Assembly (NCBI GenBank): GCA_001898485.1
Contig: MKTY01000024.1
Location: forward strand, 248,001-312,000
Length of the DNA stretch: 64,000 nucleotides
Source of the DNA: Sphingobacteriales bacterium 46-32
GTDB taxonomy: Bacteria; Bacteroidota; Bacteroidia; Chitinophagales; Chitinophagaceae
Direction: 5' to 3'
The position numbers and the translations under genes were made by a program. Positions within the stretch are counted from its first letter, which is position 1; each line of letters begins with the position of its first letter. Of this stretch, positions 24,562 through 33,352 are shown one piece after another. Below the pieces are notes generated by a model, which saw only the letters and a program-made list of their open reading frames with translations, searched no databases and had not been told where the DNA came from.

Positions 24562-25917
24562 ATGAACCGTAAAGAATTTGTAAAGAATACAGGACTGGCC
24601 ATGGCCTCCCTCAGTTTGTTGCCAACCGGTAACCTTTTTGGCGCAGCTGCTGATCCCAAAGTGAAAGTAGCGATTATAGGGGTGGGTTTGCGTGGACAAA
24701 ATCACCTCGATCTGTTGCTTCGCAGAAATGATGTAGACCTGGTGGCCATCTGCGATATTGATGAGCGTATGCTGAAAACTGCCCGCGAAATGATCACCAA
24801 AAGCGGAAAGAAAATGCCGCAGGTGTATACCGGCGATGTGAATGCCTGGAAAAAGCTGCTGGAAAAAGAAAAGCCCGAGGCTATTGTCATTGCTACTCCC
24901 TGGGAGTGGCATAAACCCATGATCATTGGTGCGCTTGAAGCAGGTGTGAAATATGTGGGTACTGAGGTTATCCTGGGTATTACCCTGCAGGATCACTGGG
25001 ATGTGGTAAAAGCTGCTGAGCGTTACAGTGCGCATGTAATGATGCTGGAAAACGTATGTTACCGCCGTGATGTGATGGCTGTGCTCAATATGGTGCGTCA
25101 GGGACTGTTTGGTGAACTTATGCACCTGCAGGGAGGCTATCAGCACGATCTGCGCGATGTGAAATTCAACGATGGCGTGAATCCTTATGGACATGGCGTG
25201 GAATTCGGCGAGAAAGGATTCTCCGAGGCACGCTGGCGTACCGAGCATTCCGTGCACCGCAATGGCGACCTGTATCCCACTCACGGCATCGGACCAATTG
25301 CCCATTATATCAATATCAATCGCGGCAATCGGTTTACCACACTTTCTGCTTTTTCTACCAAGGCGCGCGGCCTGCATGATTATGTCGTGAAAAAAGGCGG
25401 AGCAGATCATCCCAATGCAAAGGTTAATTTCAAACTGGGTGATATAGTGACTACGCAGATCGGCTGTGCCAATGGCGAAACCATCCTGCTGCAGCACGAT
25501 ACCAATCTGCCCAGGCCATACTCACTCGGCTTCCGCGTGCAGGGCACCGAAGGTATCTGGATGGATCTGAACCGGGGCGTTTATATTGAAGGGAAATCGA
25601 CCAAACCGCACCAGTGGGATGATCAGAAAATCTGGTTCGATAAATATGATCACCCGCTATGGGCACGCTGGAGCAAGGAGGCTCAGGGCTCCGGTCATGG
25701 TGGCATGGATTTTTATGTGATTCATTCATTCATCGAATCGGCCAAACGAAAACTGCCTACCCAGATGGATGTGTATGATGCAGCAGCCTGGAGTGCTATT
25801 ACGCCATTGAGTGAGCAGTCGATTGAGCTGGGCTTTGAAACAGTTGAGTTTCCCGATTTCACCGGCGGCCAATGGATGTACCGCAAACCGGTTTTTGCGC
25901 TGAATGATGACTATTAA
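24562..25917 (+). CDS. GH109 NAD-dependent glycosidase (alpha-N-acetylgalactosaminidase type)
   Basis: 451 aa. Gfo/Idh/MocA fold. N-terminal export signal (VKNTGLAMASLSLLP...) followed by a Rossmann NAD site VAIIGVGLRGQNHL. Stretches such as MILENVCYRRDVMAVLNM (MMLENVCYRRDVMAVLNM here), YQHDLRDVKFNDG, NGDLYPTHGIGP and HDTNLPRPYSLGFRVQG are signature-like for GH109. These enzymes cleave terminal alpha-GalNAc by an NAD-dependent oxidation-elimination mechanism. The next gene is a NahK-like sugar kinase, which suggests uptake and phosphorylation of the released GalNAc. Confidence 0.9.
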   Translation: MNRKEFVKNTGLAMASLSLLPTGNLFGAAADPKVKVAIIGVGLRGQNHLDLLLRRNDVDLVAICDIDERMLKTAREMITKSGKKMPQVYTGDVNAWKKLLEKEKPEAIVIATPWEWHKPMIIGALEAGVKYVGTEVILGITLQDHWDVVKAAERYSAHVMMLENVCYRRDVMAVLNMVRQGLFGELMHLQGGYQHDLRDVKFNDGVNPYGHGVEFGEKGFSEARWRTEHSVHRNGDLYPTHGIGPIAHYININRGNRFTTLSAFSTKARGLHDYVVKKGGADHPNAKVNFKLGDIVTTQIGCANGETILLQHDTNLPRPYSLGFRVQGTEGIWMDLNRGVYIEGKSTKPHQWDDQKIWFDKYDHPLWARWSKEAQGSGHGGMDFYVIHSFIESAKRKLPTQMDVYDAAAWSAITPLSEQSIELGFETVEFPDFTGGQWMYRKPVFALNDDY

Positions 25918-25966
25918 TTGCTAAACCTTATCCCTTCTGGAACCTACTACACTATCGCCATCACCC

Positions 25967-27004
25967 ATGTCGGTGCTGCCAGCCTTTGGGCTGAATGTGG
26001 CCGAATGCCGGATCCATCCTTTTGGGTCGGGACTCATCAATCATACCTGGAAGATAGAGCAGGGCGATGAGGCGTACATATTACAGAGCATTAATCAGGC
26101 TGTCTTTAAAAGGCCGGGCGATATAGCGCACAATCTGCAACTCCTGGGCAGTTATCTGCAACAGCATCATCCCGGTTACCGGTTTATAGCCCCGCTGGCT
26201 ACGCCACAGGGCGATACGCTGGTATATACAGCCGGGTCGGGGTATTACCGGCTATTCCCCTTTGTCAGTGGCTCGCATTCCGTTGATGTGGTGACTACTC
26301 CCGGGCAGGCATATGAAGCGGCCCGGCAATTTGGTGGATTTACACGTCGCCTGTCAGGCTTTCCTGTTGAGCAATTGCATATTACCATTCCTTCTTTTCA
26401 TGATCTTACACTGCGGTATCAGCAGTTTCTGAAAGCAGTGGAAAATGGTGACCGGGAACGGCGCCTGCAGTCGGCTGATCTTATCAGGCAGGCTACGCTC
26501 CATGCAGATATTGTTACAGAGTTTTCGAAGATCAGACAGCACAGTGGCTTCAGGCTGCGGGTTACGCACCATGATACCAAGATCAGTAATGTGCTGTTTG
26601 ATAGTGCAGGTAAAGGGCTTTGTGTGATCGATCTCGATACCGTAATGCCCGGCTATTTTATCAGCGACCTGGGCGATATGATGCGTACCTATCTCTCGCC
26701 GGTAAGCGAGGAAGAAAAGGATGTAGAAAAAATAGAAGTAAGGGCTTCTTTTTACCAGGCTATTGTAGAAGGCTATTTATCTGAGATGCGGGATGAGTTG
26801 AGCGAAGCAGAAAGGGTGCATCTTTTTTATGCAGGTAAATTCCTCATCTATATGCAGGCCTTACGTTTTCTCACCGATCATCTCAATAAGGATGTGTATT
26901 ATGGCGCATCCTATCCCGGGCATAATTTTTACCGGGCGCGTAATCAGTTTGCCTTATTGCAGCGGTTGGTGGAGAAGGAAAGCGGGTTGGTGGCTATCAA
27001 ATAG
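25967..27004 (+). CDS. Aminoglycoside-phosphotransferase-fold kinase, N-acetylhexosamine 1-kinase-like
   Basis: 345 aa. Kinase fold with GSGLINHTWKIEQ (glycine loop), YILQSINQ (lysine-equivalent strand), the catalytic HHDTKISNVLFD and the metal-binding VIDLDTVMPG. The order of motifs and the phrase YILQxxNxxVF match what I know of N-acetylhexosamine 1-kinases (NahK) of bifidobacteria. Probably phosphorylates GalNAc or GlcNAc at C1. Encoded 49 bp after the GH109 gene on the same strand. Exact substrate is inference. Confidence 0.8.
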   Translation: MSVLPAFGLNVAECRIHPFGSGLINHTWKIEQGDEAYILQSINQAVFKRPGDIAHNLQLLGSYLQQHHPGYRFIAPLATPQGDTLVYTAGSGYYRLFPFVSGSHSVDVVTTPGQAYEAARQFGGFTRRLSGFPVEQLHITIPSFHDLTLRYQQFLKAVENGDRERRLQSADLIRQATLHADIVTEFSKIRQHSGFRLRVTHHDTKISNVLFDSAGKGLCVIDLDTVMPGYFISDLGDMMRTYLSPVSEEEKDVEKIEVRASFYQAIVEGYLSEMRDELSEAERVHLFYAGKFLIYMQALRFLTDHLNKDVYYGASYPGHNFYRARNQFALLQRLVEKESGLVAIK

Positions 27005-27124
27005 GGTGAAAACACCTATTTTGTAAAAGTTGGTAGCTTTCGCGTTTTGCCAGTATTGTTTTTTTTAGAAGGTTTACAGTGTGAAACGGTTTTTTGCCGC
27101 TGCATTCATTCTAAAAGGATACAC

Positions 27125-27355
27125 ATGTACACGCCCGATCATATTGCCGATTTCTTTTTGTCAAATATTTCCGCAGAAAAGGGAGAACCTATTTCTCCAC
27201 TCAAACTTCAAAAACTGGTGTATTATGCGCAGGCATGGCATTATACAATCTGTGGGGTTCCGCTTTTTGAAGAAGGTATTGAAGCATGGATGAATGGTCC
27301 CGTTGTTCCTTCTCTTTTCCGACGCTTTGCCCGGCACACAGAACACAGTGGCTAG
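27125..27355 (+). pseudogene. Truncated Panacea/DUF4065 (SocA/GepA-type) domain
   Basis: 76 aa from ATG 27125. The first half of the Panacea domain is clear (SPLKLQKLVYYAQAWHY, EGIEAWMNGPVVPSLFRRF), then the frame ends in a stop after about 75 residues, where intact proteins have 140-180. No continuation is visible in the next 120 bp in any plus-strand frame. Panacea proteins act as antitoxins or proteolysis adaptors; no toxin gene is next to it. Likely a remnant. Confidence 0.7.
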
Positions 27356-27481
27356 ACCGAAATCATGATATATTGCGGTAGCTCCGGCCGTTCTTTATCA
27401 GGCTCATTTTTCAAACAGTTTGCCCGGTTTTCAACTTTCGGGTGACTTCAACTGTTTACTTTTGCAGTAAGCTGCATTTTT

Positions 27482-27643
27482 ATGGGAGTCTTCAAACAAC
27501 TGGCAGAATACCTGTTTATCCGCAAAAAGGATGCTGACCGCCCGGACAGCAAATGGGTCGGTTATATGCATGGTATAAACCGGATCAGTCTTTTTCTTTT
27601 TATTATTTGCCTGATTATTTTGGCGATCAAGCTGCTCCGGTAA
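27482..27643 (+). CDS. DUF6728-like small membrane protein
   Basis: 53 aa, too short for many ORF callers. MGVFKQLAEYLFIRKKDADR, then KWVGYMHGINRIS and one transmembrane helix (about 36-52) ending KLLR. This is the small protein that in Bacteroidota genomes I associate with lpxB. It overlaps the 3' end of lpxB on the opposite strand by 17 bp. Function unknown; perhaps membrane or lipid A related. Confidence 0.7.
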   Translation: MGVFKQLAEYLFIRKKDADRPDSKWVGYMHGINRISLFLFIICLIILAIKLLR

Positions 27644-28742
27644 CAAAATCGTAAATGCTGCGTGCGGCCTTGGCAGAAGCACGGCCTCCCTGGCTAAGCA
27701 GTTGTTTTAATGCTGCATAGTCGCGGGTCAGTTGCTCTTTACGTGTTTCATTGCGGAGAATATCGTTCAGCTCGCGATTGATATTGGCCGGAGTAAGGTC
27801 ATGCTGTATCAGTTCCTTCACCACCAGCCGGTCCATAATCAGGTTGACGAGTGAGATGAATTTTACTTTTATCACCCGTTTTGCTATGGCATAAGAAATG
27901 GGTGAACCTTTATAACAAACTACTTCGGGTACGCCAAACAGGGCTGTTTCCAGTGTGGCAGTGCCACTCGTGACCAGGGCAGCCGTTGATTGCAGCAGTA
28001 GTTCATATGTGGCATTGCGGGTATAGGTCACATTGGGATAGGCCTGTAGCATGCTGTCATAAAAAGATTCATCCATGCCCGGTGCTTTGGCTACTATAAA
28101 CTGATAGTCGGGAAACGAACGGCTTACTTCCAGCATCACAGGCAGTTTTTTGATGATTTCCTGTTTGCGGCTTCCCGGTAGCAGGGCTATGACCGGTTTG
28201 CCGGCCAGTGGCTGACCGGTACCGGCAGCAATGCGCTGGTCTACCACTTCTACCAGGGGATGGCCTACATATTCCACCTCCCAGCTCCATTTATCCCTGT
28301 AGTAATCCTTTTCGAAGGGGAGGATGACCAGCATTTTGTCGATGCATTCTTTCATCATCTTTACCCGGTTCTCTTTCCAGGCCCATACCTGCGGGCTAAT
28401 GTAGTATACCACCCGTATGCCCTGTGCCCGGGCCCATTTGGCTATGCGCAGGTTAAAACCCGGATAGTCGATGAGTACGAGCGTATCAGGTTTGAATTGC
28501 AGAATATCTTCTTTGCAGAAAGCCAGATTTCGGAATATGGTACGCAGGTTCATCACTACTTCGGCAAAACCCATAAAGGCGAGATCGCGGTAATGTTTTA
28601 CCAGTTCACCACCGGCTTCCTGCATTTTATCTCCACCCCAGCAACGTATAGAAGCGGCGCTATCCAGCAACCGGAGCTCACGAATGAGATTGCTGCCATG
28701 AAGATCGCCCGATGCTTCGCCTGCAATAATGTAATATTTCAT
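27627..28742 (-). CDS. lpxB: Lipid-A-disaccharide synthase LpxB
   Basis: 371 aa, normal length. GT19 enzyme joining UDP-diacylglucosamine and lipid X. Visible motifs: YYIIAGEASGDLHGSNLI at the N-terminus, MGFAEVV, LIDYPGFNLR, YYISPQVWAWKENRV, LLPGSRKQEI, and SGTATLETALFGVPEVV. Lies at the end of a minus-strand group behind surE and a small membrane protein, with a 76-bp gap upstream; a -7-like TATCTTTA is in that gap. Convergent with the DUF6728-like gene. Confidence 0.95.
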   Translation of the reverse strand: MKYYIIAGEASGDLHGSNLIRELRLLDSAASIRCWGGDKMQEAGGELVKHYRDLAFMGFAEVVMNLRTIFRNLAFCKEDILQFKPDTLVLIDYPGFNLRIAKWARAQGIRVVYYISPQVWAWKENRVKMMKECIDKMLVILPFEKDYYRDKWSWEVEYVGHPLVEVVDQRIAAGTGQPLAGKPVIALLPGSRKQEIIKKLPVMLEVSRSFPDYQFIVAKAPGMDESFYDSMLQAYPNVTYTRNATYELLLQSTAALVTSGTATLETALFGVPEVVCYKGSPISYAIAKRVIKVKFISLVNLIMDRLVVKELIQHDLTPANINRELNDILRNETRKEQLTRDYAALKQLLSQGGRASAKAARSIYDFVTGAA

Positions 28743-28818
28743 ACGCGGTCAGATTCACCTCCGTGCGGGAGCTGTTAACGTGTGGCCTGTTTTAAAGGCT
28801 AAAGATAAGAAGGCTAAC

Positions 28819-29118
28819 TCAGGAGTTGAAGACCTTCAGAATGAGAATGGCGATACCAAACACCACGGTGATCAGAAAGATGCCTTTGGCCGTGCGGTCG
28901 CGGTGGGTATTGATATAAAGAGTAAATAATACCACGTTTGCCAGCAGGGCCAGTGATCCGATAGAAGTGATCAGCCGGTTATCGCTGAAAAACTGCTCGA
29001 GGAAGATGCCAAAGCTATTGGAAGAAAATTTGGCAAAATAAATAATGACGAGGCCGAGCAGGGGTCCCAGGAAGCCCAGGATACATCCAAGTTGCAGGTT
29101 GTCTTTTTTCAGGAACAT
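28819..29118 (-). CDS. Small membrane protein downstream of surE
   Basis: 99 aa from ATG 29118, which overlaps the surE stop by one base (TAATG). A longer frame starting at 29214 would lie inside surE. Three transmembrane helices (about 10-32, 48-65, 75-96). Family not recognised. Translationally coupled to surE, so it is probably part of the same transcript. Confidence 0.7.
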   Translation of the reverse strand: MFLKKDNLQLGCILGFLGPLLGLVIIYFAKFSSNSFGIFLEQFFSDNRLITSIGSLALLANVVLFTLYINTHRDRTAKGIFLITVVFGIAILILKVFNS

Positions 29119-29915
29119 TATTTCCAGCTTTTTTCCAGTTTCTTTTTTTGTTCGTAATGTGTAAGATCGAACTGCACGGGCACCACACTCACATAGCCAT
29201 TGGCCAGTGCCCATACATCGGTATCTTTTCCCTTGTCAAAATTCACAAATTCGCCTGTGAGCCAGTAGTAATGGCGGCCATGCGGATCCTGGCGTGCAAT
29301 AAAATCCTCCACATATTTGGCATAGGCCTGCCGGCAGATTTTGATGCCTTTGAGCAGGTTGGCTGGCAGCGCAGGGATATTTACATTGAGCACGGTATGC
29401 TTGTCGAGTTTAGTACTCAGCATTTTTTCAACCACCTGGCGGGCAAAAATCCGGGCACCTTCAAAATCGGCTTCAATACTGTGGTCAAGCAGCGAAAAAC
29501 CAGCAGAAGGAATGCTTTCAATAGCAGCCTCCACCGCAGCACTCATGGTGCCGGAATAAATAACGTTGATGCTGTGATTGGCTCCGTGATTGATACCAGA
29601 CAGACAAAGATCCGGTTTGCGGTGCAGCACTTTGTCAACAGCAAGTTTTACGCAGTCTACAGGCGTACCTGTGCAGGAGTATGCTTCGATCTCGCCGAAA
29701 TTATGTACCCGTTGCAAACGCAGAGGCTGGCCAATGGTAATGGCATGTCCCATACCCGACTGCGGCTTGTCTGGAGCCACCACTACAATTTTTCCCAGAT
29801 CCTTCACCGCTTCTACCAGGTTGCTGATGCCCGGTGCTGTCACCCCATCATCGTTGGTGATCAGAATAACCGGTTTGGTTTTTCCGCTGCGGGCGGTTGA
29901 TTTTTTTGTAGCCAT
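29118..29915 (-). CDS. surE: 5'/3'-nucleotidase SurE
   Basis: 265 aa from the ATG at 29915 (MATKKSTARSGK); a start further upstream at 29993 adds a poorly supported tail. Metal-dependent survival protein that dephosphorylates nucleoside monophosphates. Motifs ILITNDDGVTAPGI (metal-binding DD), PDKPQSGMGHA, CTGTPVDCVK and SGINHGANHS are all present. First gene of a short minus-strand group. Confidence 0.93.
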   Translation of the reverse strand: MATKKSTARSGKTKPVILITNDDGVTAPGISNLVEAVKDLGKIVVVAPDKPQSGMGHAITIGQPLRLQRVHNFGEIEAYSCTGTPVDCVKLAVDKVLHRKPDLCLSGINHGANHSINVIYSGTMSAAVEAAIESIPSAGFSLLDHSIEADFEGARIFARQVVEKMLSTKLDKHTVLNVNIPALPANLLKGIKICRQAYAKYVEDFIARQDPHGRHYYWLTGEFVNFDKGKDTDVWALANGYVSVVPVQFDLTHYEQKKKLEKSWK

Positions 29916-30014
29916 AGAAAGCGCAAAAGTGCTGTTATTTTTCGGATGTGTCAAGTACGAATTTAATACCTGCGGGTAAAAAAAATGCTCCAAAATTTTG
30001 GAAAGACAAGGAAA

Positions 30015-30030
30015 TTAGTAAATTCGCTAA
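30015..30030 (+). promoter_or_regulatory. Candidate operator overlapping the promoter of the XRE/S24 gene
   Basis: TTAGTAAATTCGCTAA is an imperfect dyad (12 of 16 positions symmetric) and contains a -7-like TAAATTCG (30019-30026); a further half-like AATTAG follows. It lies 16 bp before the ATG. Such an overlap suggests self-repression. Confidence 0.45.
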
Positions 30031-30045
30031 ATAAATTAGTCATTC

Positions 30046-30795
30046 ATGGCACTTTCCAATCAAAATCTGAAATACCTGCGCAAGCTTCGCGGGTTGACAC
30101 AGGAAGAATTTGCACAAAAGCTGGGGATCAAAAGATCGCTGCTGGGCGCTTATGAAGAAGAGCGGGCAGAACCGCGGATGGAGGTACTGGAAACAGTCTG
30201 TGATATGTTTAAGCTTACCATGGATGATTTGCTTCGGAAAGACCTGAGTGATACAAAAAGTAATTATCTCTCCCGCCGCCGGGCTATGAAACTGGCCACC
30301 GGCCGTTCGGAGATTCCTTTTGTACCGGTCAAAGCAGCGGCCGGCTACCTGGCCGGTTATGCTGACCCTGAGTTTGTAGATGAGTTGAATACGTTCACCC
30401 TTCCCATGCTTTCGGGAGGCAATTACCGGGCCTTTGAAATAATAGGGGACTCTATGCTGCCCACTCCCAGTGGGTCGGTGATTGTTGGCGAAAAGATTGA
30501 TAATCTTGAAGATGTGAAAAATGGCAATGCTTATATCGTGATCTCCCGTCACGAAGGCATTGTATATAAACGTATTCAGAAAAACGGGCGGTCAAAGAGC
30601 AAGATTACCCTGGTTAGCGATAATCCCATTTATCATCCCTATACCGTTAATACAGATGATGTACTGGAAATGTGGCAGGCTCAGATGGTTATCTCCAAAG
30701 CTACGCAGCAGCATCAGTGGGATGTGGGGCAGCTGGCCAGTATTGTCAACAACCTGCAGGAGCAGGTAGTTTCCCTAAAAAAGCGGATGAATTAA
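30046..30795 (+). CDS. XRE-type repressor with LexA/CI-like S24 domain
   Basis: 249 aa. N-terminal XRE helix-turn-helix (QNLKYLRKLRGLTQEEFAQK, then IKRSLLGAYEEERAEPRMEVL), a linker, and a C-terminal S24 serine-peptidase fold with GDSMLPTPSGSVIVGEKI (catalytic serine position) and the possible lysine in IVYKRIQ. A short coiled coil ends the protein. Common in Bacteroidota as a stand-alone regulator, not phage-linked here. Whether it self-cleaves after DNA damage is not shown; the A-G cleavage pair is probably AAGYLAGY near 105. Confidence 0.85.
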   Translation: MALSNQNLKYLRKLRGLTQEEFAQKLGIKRSLLGAYEEERAEPRMEVLETVCDMFKLTMDDLLRKDLSDTKSNYLSRRRAMKLATGRSEIPFVPVKAAAGYLAGYADPEFVDELNTFTLPMLSGGNYRAFEIIGDSMLPTPSGSVIVGEKIDNLEDVKNGNAYIVISRHEGIVYKRIQKNGRSKSKITLVSDNPIYHPYTVNTDDVLEMWQAQMVISKATQQHQWDVGQLASIVNNLQEQVVSLKKRMN

Positions 30796-30868
30796 CGGTG
30801 TCAGCGTGATTTTGACGGTTTCGGGCTAATTTTTTGGCCTATTGCTTTCTCCTTCGCGGTCGGAACTT

Positions 30869-30876
30869 TATATTTG
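30869..30876 (+). promoter_or_regulatory. -7 box of the DUF5916 gene
   Basis: TATATTTG matches TAnnTTTG exactly. It overlaps an upstream TTG start (30874) and so argues for ATG 30892 as the real start with a leader of about 10 nt. Confidence 0.55.
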
Positions 30877-30891
30877 AGCGGAACTGACTGT

Positions 30892-33348
30892 ATGTATAGA
30901 AGACCTGTCCTGCTGTGTATGACGCTGTTATGTGGAATTGCTGCCTTGCTGGCACAGCCCAGGTCGTTGCCCTCCGTTAAGACCAATCAGCCCCCCCGTA
31001 TTGATGGCGACCTGTCAGACGCCGTCTGGCAACTGGCGCCGGTAGCTACCGATTTTATCCAGAATTTTCCCAATGTTGGCAAACAGGCTTCTCAGCGTAC
31101 CGAAGTAAGGGTCGTTTACGACAACACCGCCATCTATATCGGCGCCTATCTCTATGATGATCCCGCCCTTATCCGCCGGCAGATCACAGCACGAGATGAA
31201 GAGCAACTCAAAGATCTCGATTATTTCTCCGTCTTCTTTGATACCTACAACGATCACCAGAATGGATTTCAGTTTCTGGCCACCTCCAGCAACGTACAGA
31301 CAGATGCAAGGCTGGCTCCTAATCTAACCCTGGGATATGGCGAGTATGGCGATAAAACCTGGGATGCAGTATGGGATAGCAAAGTGTCTATTAAAGAAGA
31401 TGGCTGGGTAGTGGAAATGAAGATTCCCTACATCTCATTACGCTTTTCTAAGAATGCGCGGCAAGATTGGGGGATCCAGTTTATGCGCTCCGTTCGGCGC
31501 AACAACGAAACGACTTTCTGGAACCCCGTTGATCCCAACGTAAACGGGTTTGTAAACCAGTTTGGCCTGCTCAAAGATATTATCGACATCAAACCGCCTT
31601 TGCGCCTGAGCTTTTCTCCGTATGTATCTACTGGGTACAGGCGCGCTCCGGAAAATACAGGCTTCAGCGAAGAATGGCTCAAAAGCGGTGGTATGGATGT
31701 AAAGTACGGTATCAACGAAAGCTTTACACTAGATGCCACACTGGTACCCGACTTTGGGCAGGTAATCTCTGATAATGTAGTGAACAATCTCACTCCTTAC
31801 GAAGTACGTTTTGATGAATACCGTCCCTTCTTTACCGAGGGTACAGAAATATTTAATAAATCGGGGCTTTTCTACTCACGCCGCGTAGGCGCTACTCCTT
31901 CGGGCTATTATGCGGTTCAGGATATGGTAGATGCTGATCCCAACCTTGAGATCGTAAAGAATCCTGGCAGAACACAGCTCTATAATGCCATAAAATTTTC
32001 CGGTCGCACTCCCGCTAAACTAGGTATCGGTTTCTTCAATGCAGTAGGCGCACCTATGTATGCCACCATCCGTGATAAGTCTACGGGCGATAAAACAAAA
32101 ATTCTTACCGAGCCCCTCACCAACTACAATATCCTGGTGCTGGATCAGGCTCTGCGCGGACGTTCCTATATCACATTTACCAATACCAATGTAATCCGCG
32201 AAGGACAGGCCCGCGATGCCAATGTAACCGGTCTTGATTTCAGCTTCTACGATAAGAAAAATATATTCAACATACGAGGCTATGGCCATTACAGTAAAAT
32301 ATTCAGTACAAACAGTACAGAGGGATATAACACACAGCTGCGCCTGGGCAAAGTGAGCGGACGCTGGCAGTATTATGCGCAGAACCTGATCCGTTCGCTC
32401 AACTATAATCCTACCGATCTGGGTTATCTGCAAACAGCCAATCAGCATATCAATCAGGCGTCAATTGGTTATTATCAGTATGAGCCTACGCGCAGTTTTT
32501 TGAATTATAATTATACGCTTACGGCAGTTTATCGCCGCCTGTACAGACCCGATGTATTTAATGATCTTACTGTCGAAGCCACATCATTCTGGTATCTGCG
32601 CAATTTCTGGGACATCAGTTTGCGCGTGGGGTATCTGCCAGACCAGCATGATTATTTTGTGATCGGCCGCCCGTTTGATCAATATGCACGTCGTCCGCAG
32701 TATGGATATGCCGGACTGTCGGGCAGTACTGATAGCCGCAAACGCCTGTACTTTCAGTACGATGTGCTGGCTGCCGATTTCTTTAAAAATCCAGAGAAAG
32801 AATATTACATATTGTCTGGCGGTGTACGTTACCGTTTCAGTAATAAGCTGACTATTGATCTCAACCACCGGTTCGAAACAGAAACAGATTACATCGTGTC
32901 TGGTGGCCGCGATGGTATGGGGCAACCCCGTATGGCTTTTGTAGATTTCAAGGATGTTACATCCATTCTTTCGGGTATTTACAATTTTACACCCCGTATC
33001 AATCTTACTCTTCGGGTGCGCCATTACTGGAGCAATGTAAAGTATAAACGTATTGCTTACATAGATGCCAAAGGTTATCCGCAATCGCCCGCTGCACTGT
33101 CGGGGCTTGATAATGTAAACTTCTTTAATACCGATGCGTTCCTCACCTGGGATTTTCGTTATGGCAGTCGTCTGATACTGGGCTACAAGAGCTGGCTTGG
33201 TGACGATCAGACCTATAGCATAGACGGAAATGCCTATAAACGTTATCTCTCAAACTTTGGTAAAACTTTCGATCTCTCGCATGGTACCGAACTGACTGTA
33301 CGGTTTATTTACTTCCTGGATTATAATCAGCTGAAACGATCCAAATAG
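30892..33348 (+). CDS. DUF5916 exported protein with N-terminal family-9-like carbohydrate-binding domain
   Basis: 818 aa from ATG 30892. Signal peptide ends LLAQP. Residues about 20-225 form a CBM9-like beta-sandwich (PRIDGDLSDAVWQLAPVA, YIGAYLYDDP, TWDAVWDSK, WVVEMKIPYISLRFS). The C-terminal 570 residues are a beta-strand-rich DUF5916 region with alternating aromatic strands, likely an outer-membrane barrel. Function not established. Solitary, directly after the S24 repressor gene. Confidence 0.82.
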   Translation: MYRRPVLLCMTLLCGIAALLAQPRSLPSVKTNQPPRIDGDLSDAVWQLAPVATDFIQNFPNVGKQASQRTEVRVVYDNTAIYIGAYLYDDPALIRRQITARDEEQLKDLDYFSVFFDTYNDHQNGFQFLATSSNVQTDARLAPNLTLGYGEYGDKTWDAVWDSKVSIKEDGWVVEMKIPYISLRFSKNARQDWGIQFMRSVRRNNETTFWNPVDPNVNGFVNQFGLLKDIIDIKPPLRLSFSPYVSTGYRRAPENTGFSEEWLKSGGMDVKYGINESFTLDATLVPDFGQVISDNVVNNLTPYEVRFDEYRPFFTEGTEIFNKSGLFYSRRVGATPSGYYAVQDMVDADPNLEIVKNPGRTQLYNAIKFSGRTPAKLGIGFFNAVGAPMYATIRDKSTGDKTKILTEPLTNYNILVLDQALRGRSYITFTNTNVIREGQARDANVTGLDFSFYDKKNIFNIRGYGHYSKIFSTNSTEGYNTQLRLGKVSGRWQYYAQNLIRSLNYNPTDLGYLQTANQHINQASIGYYQYEPTRSFLNYNYTLTAVYRRLYRPDVFNDLTVEATSFWYLRNFWDISLRVGYLPDQHDYFVIGRPFDQYARRPQYGYAGLSGSTDSRKRLYFQYDVLAADFFKNPEKEYYILSGGVRYRFSNKLTIDLNHRFETETDYIVSGGRDGMGQPRMAFVDFKDVTSILSGIYNFTPRINLTLRVRHYWSNVKYKRIAYIDAKGYPQSPAALSGLDNVNFFNTDAFLTWDFRYGSRLILGYKSWLGDDQTYSIDGNAYKRYLSNFGKTFDLSHGTELTVRFIYFLDYNQLKRSK

Positions 33349-33352
33349 CAGA

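Noticed and set aside
24508-25497. 329-aa antisense ORF
   Set aside because: Opposite the GH109 gene, whose reading frame is clearly conserved.
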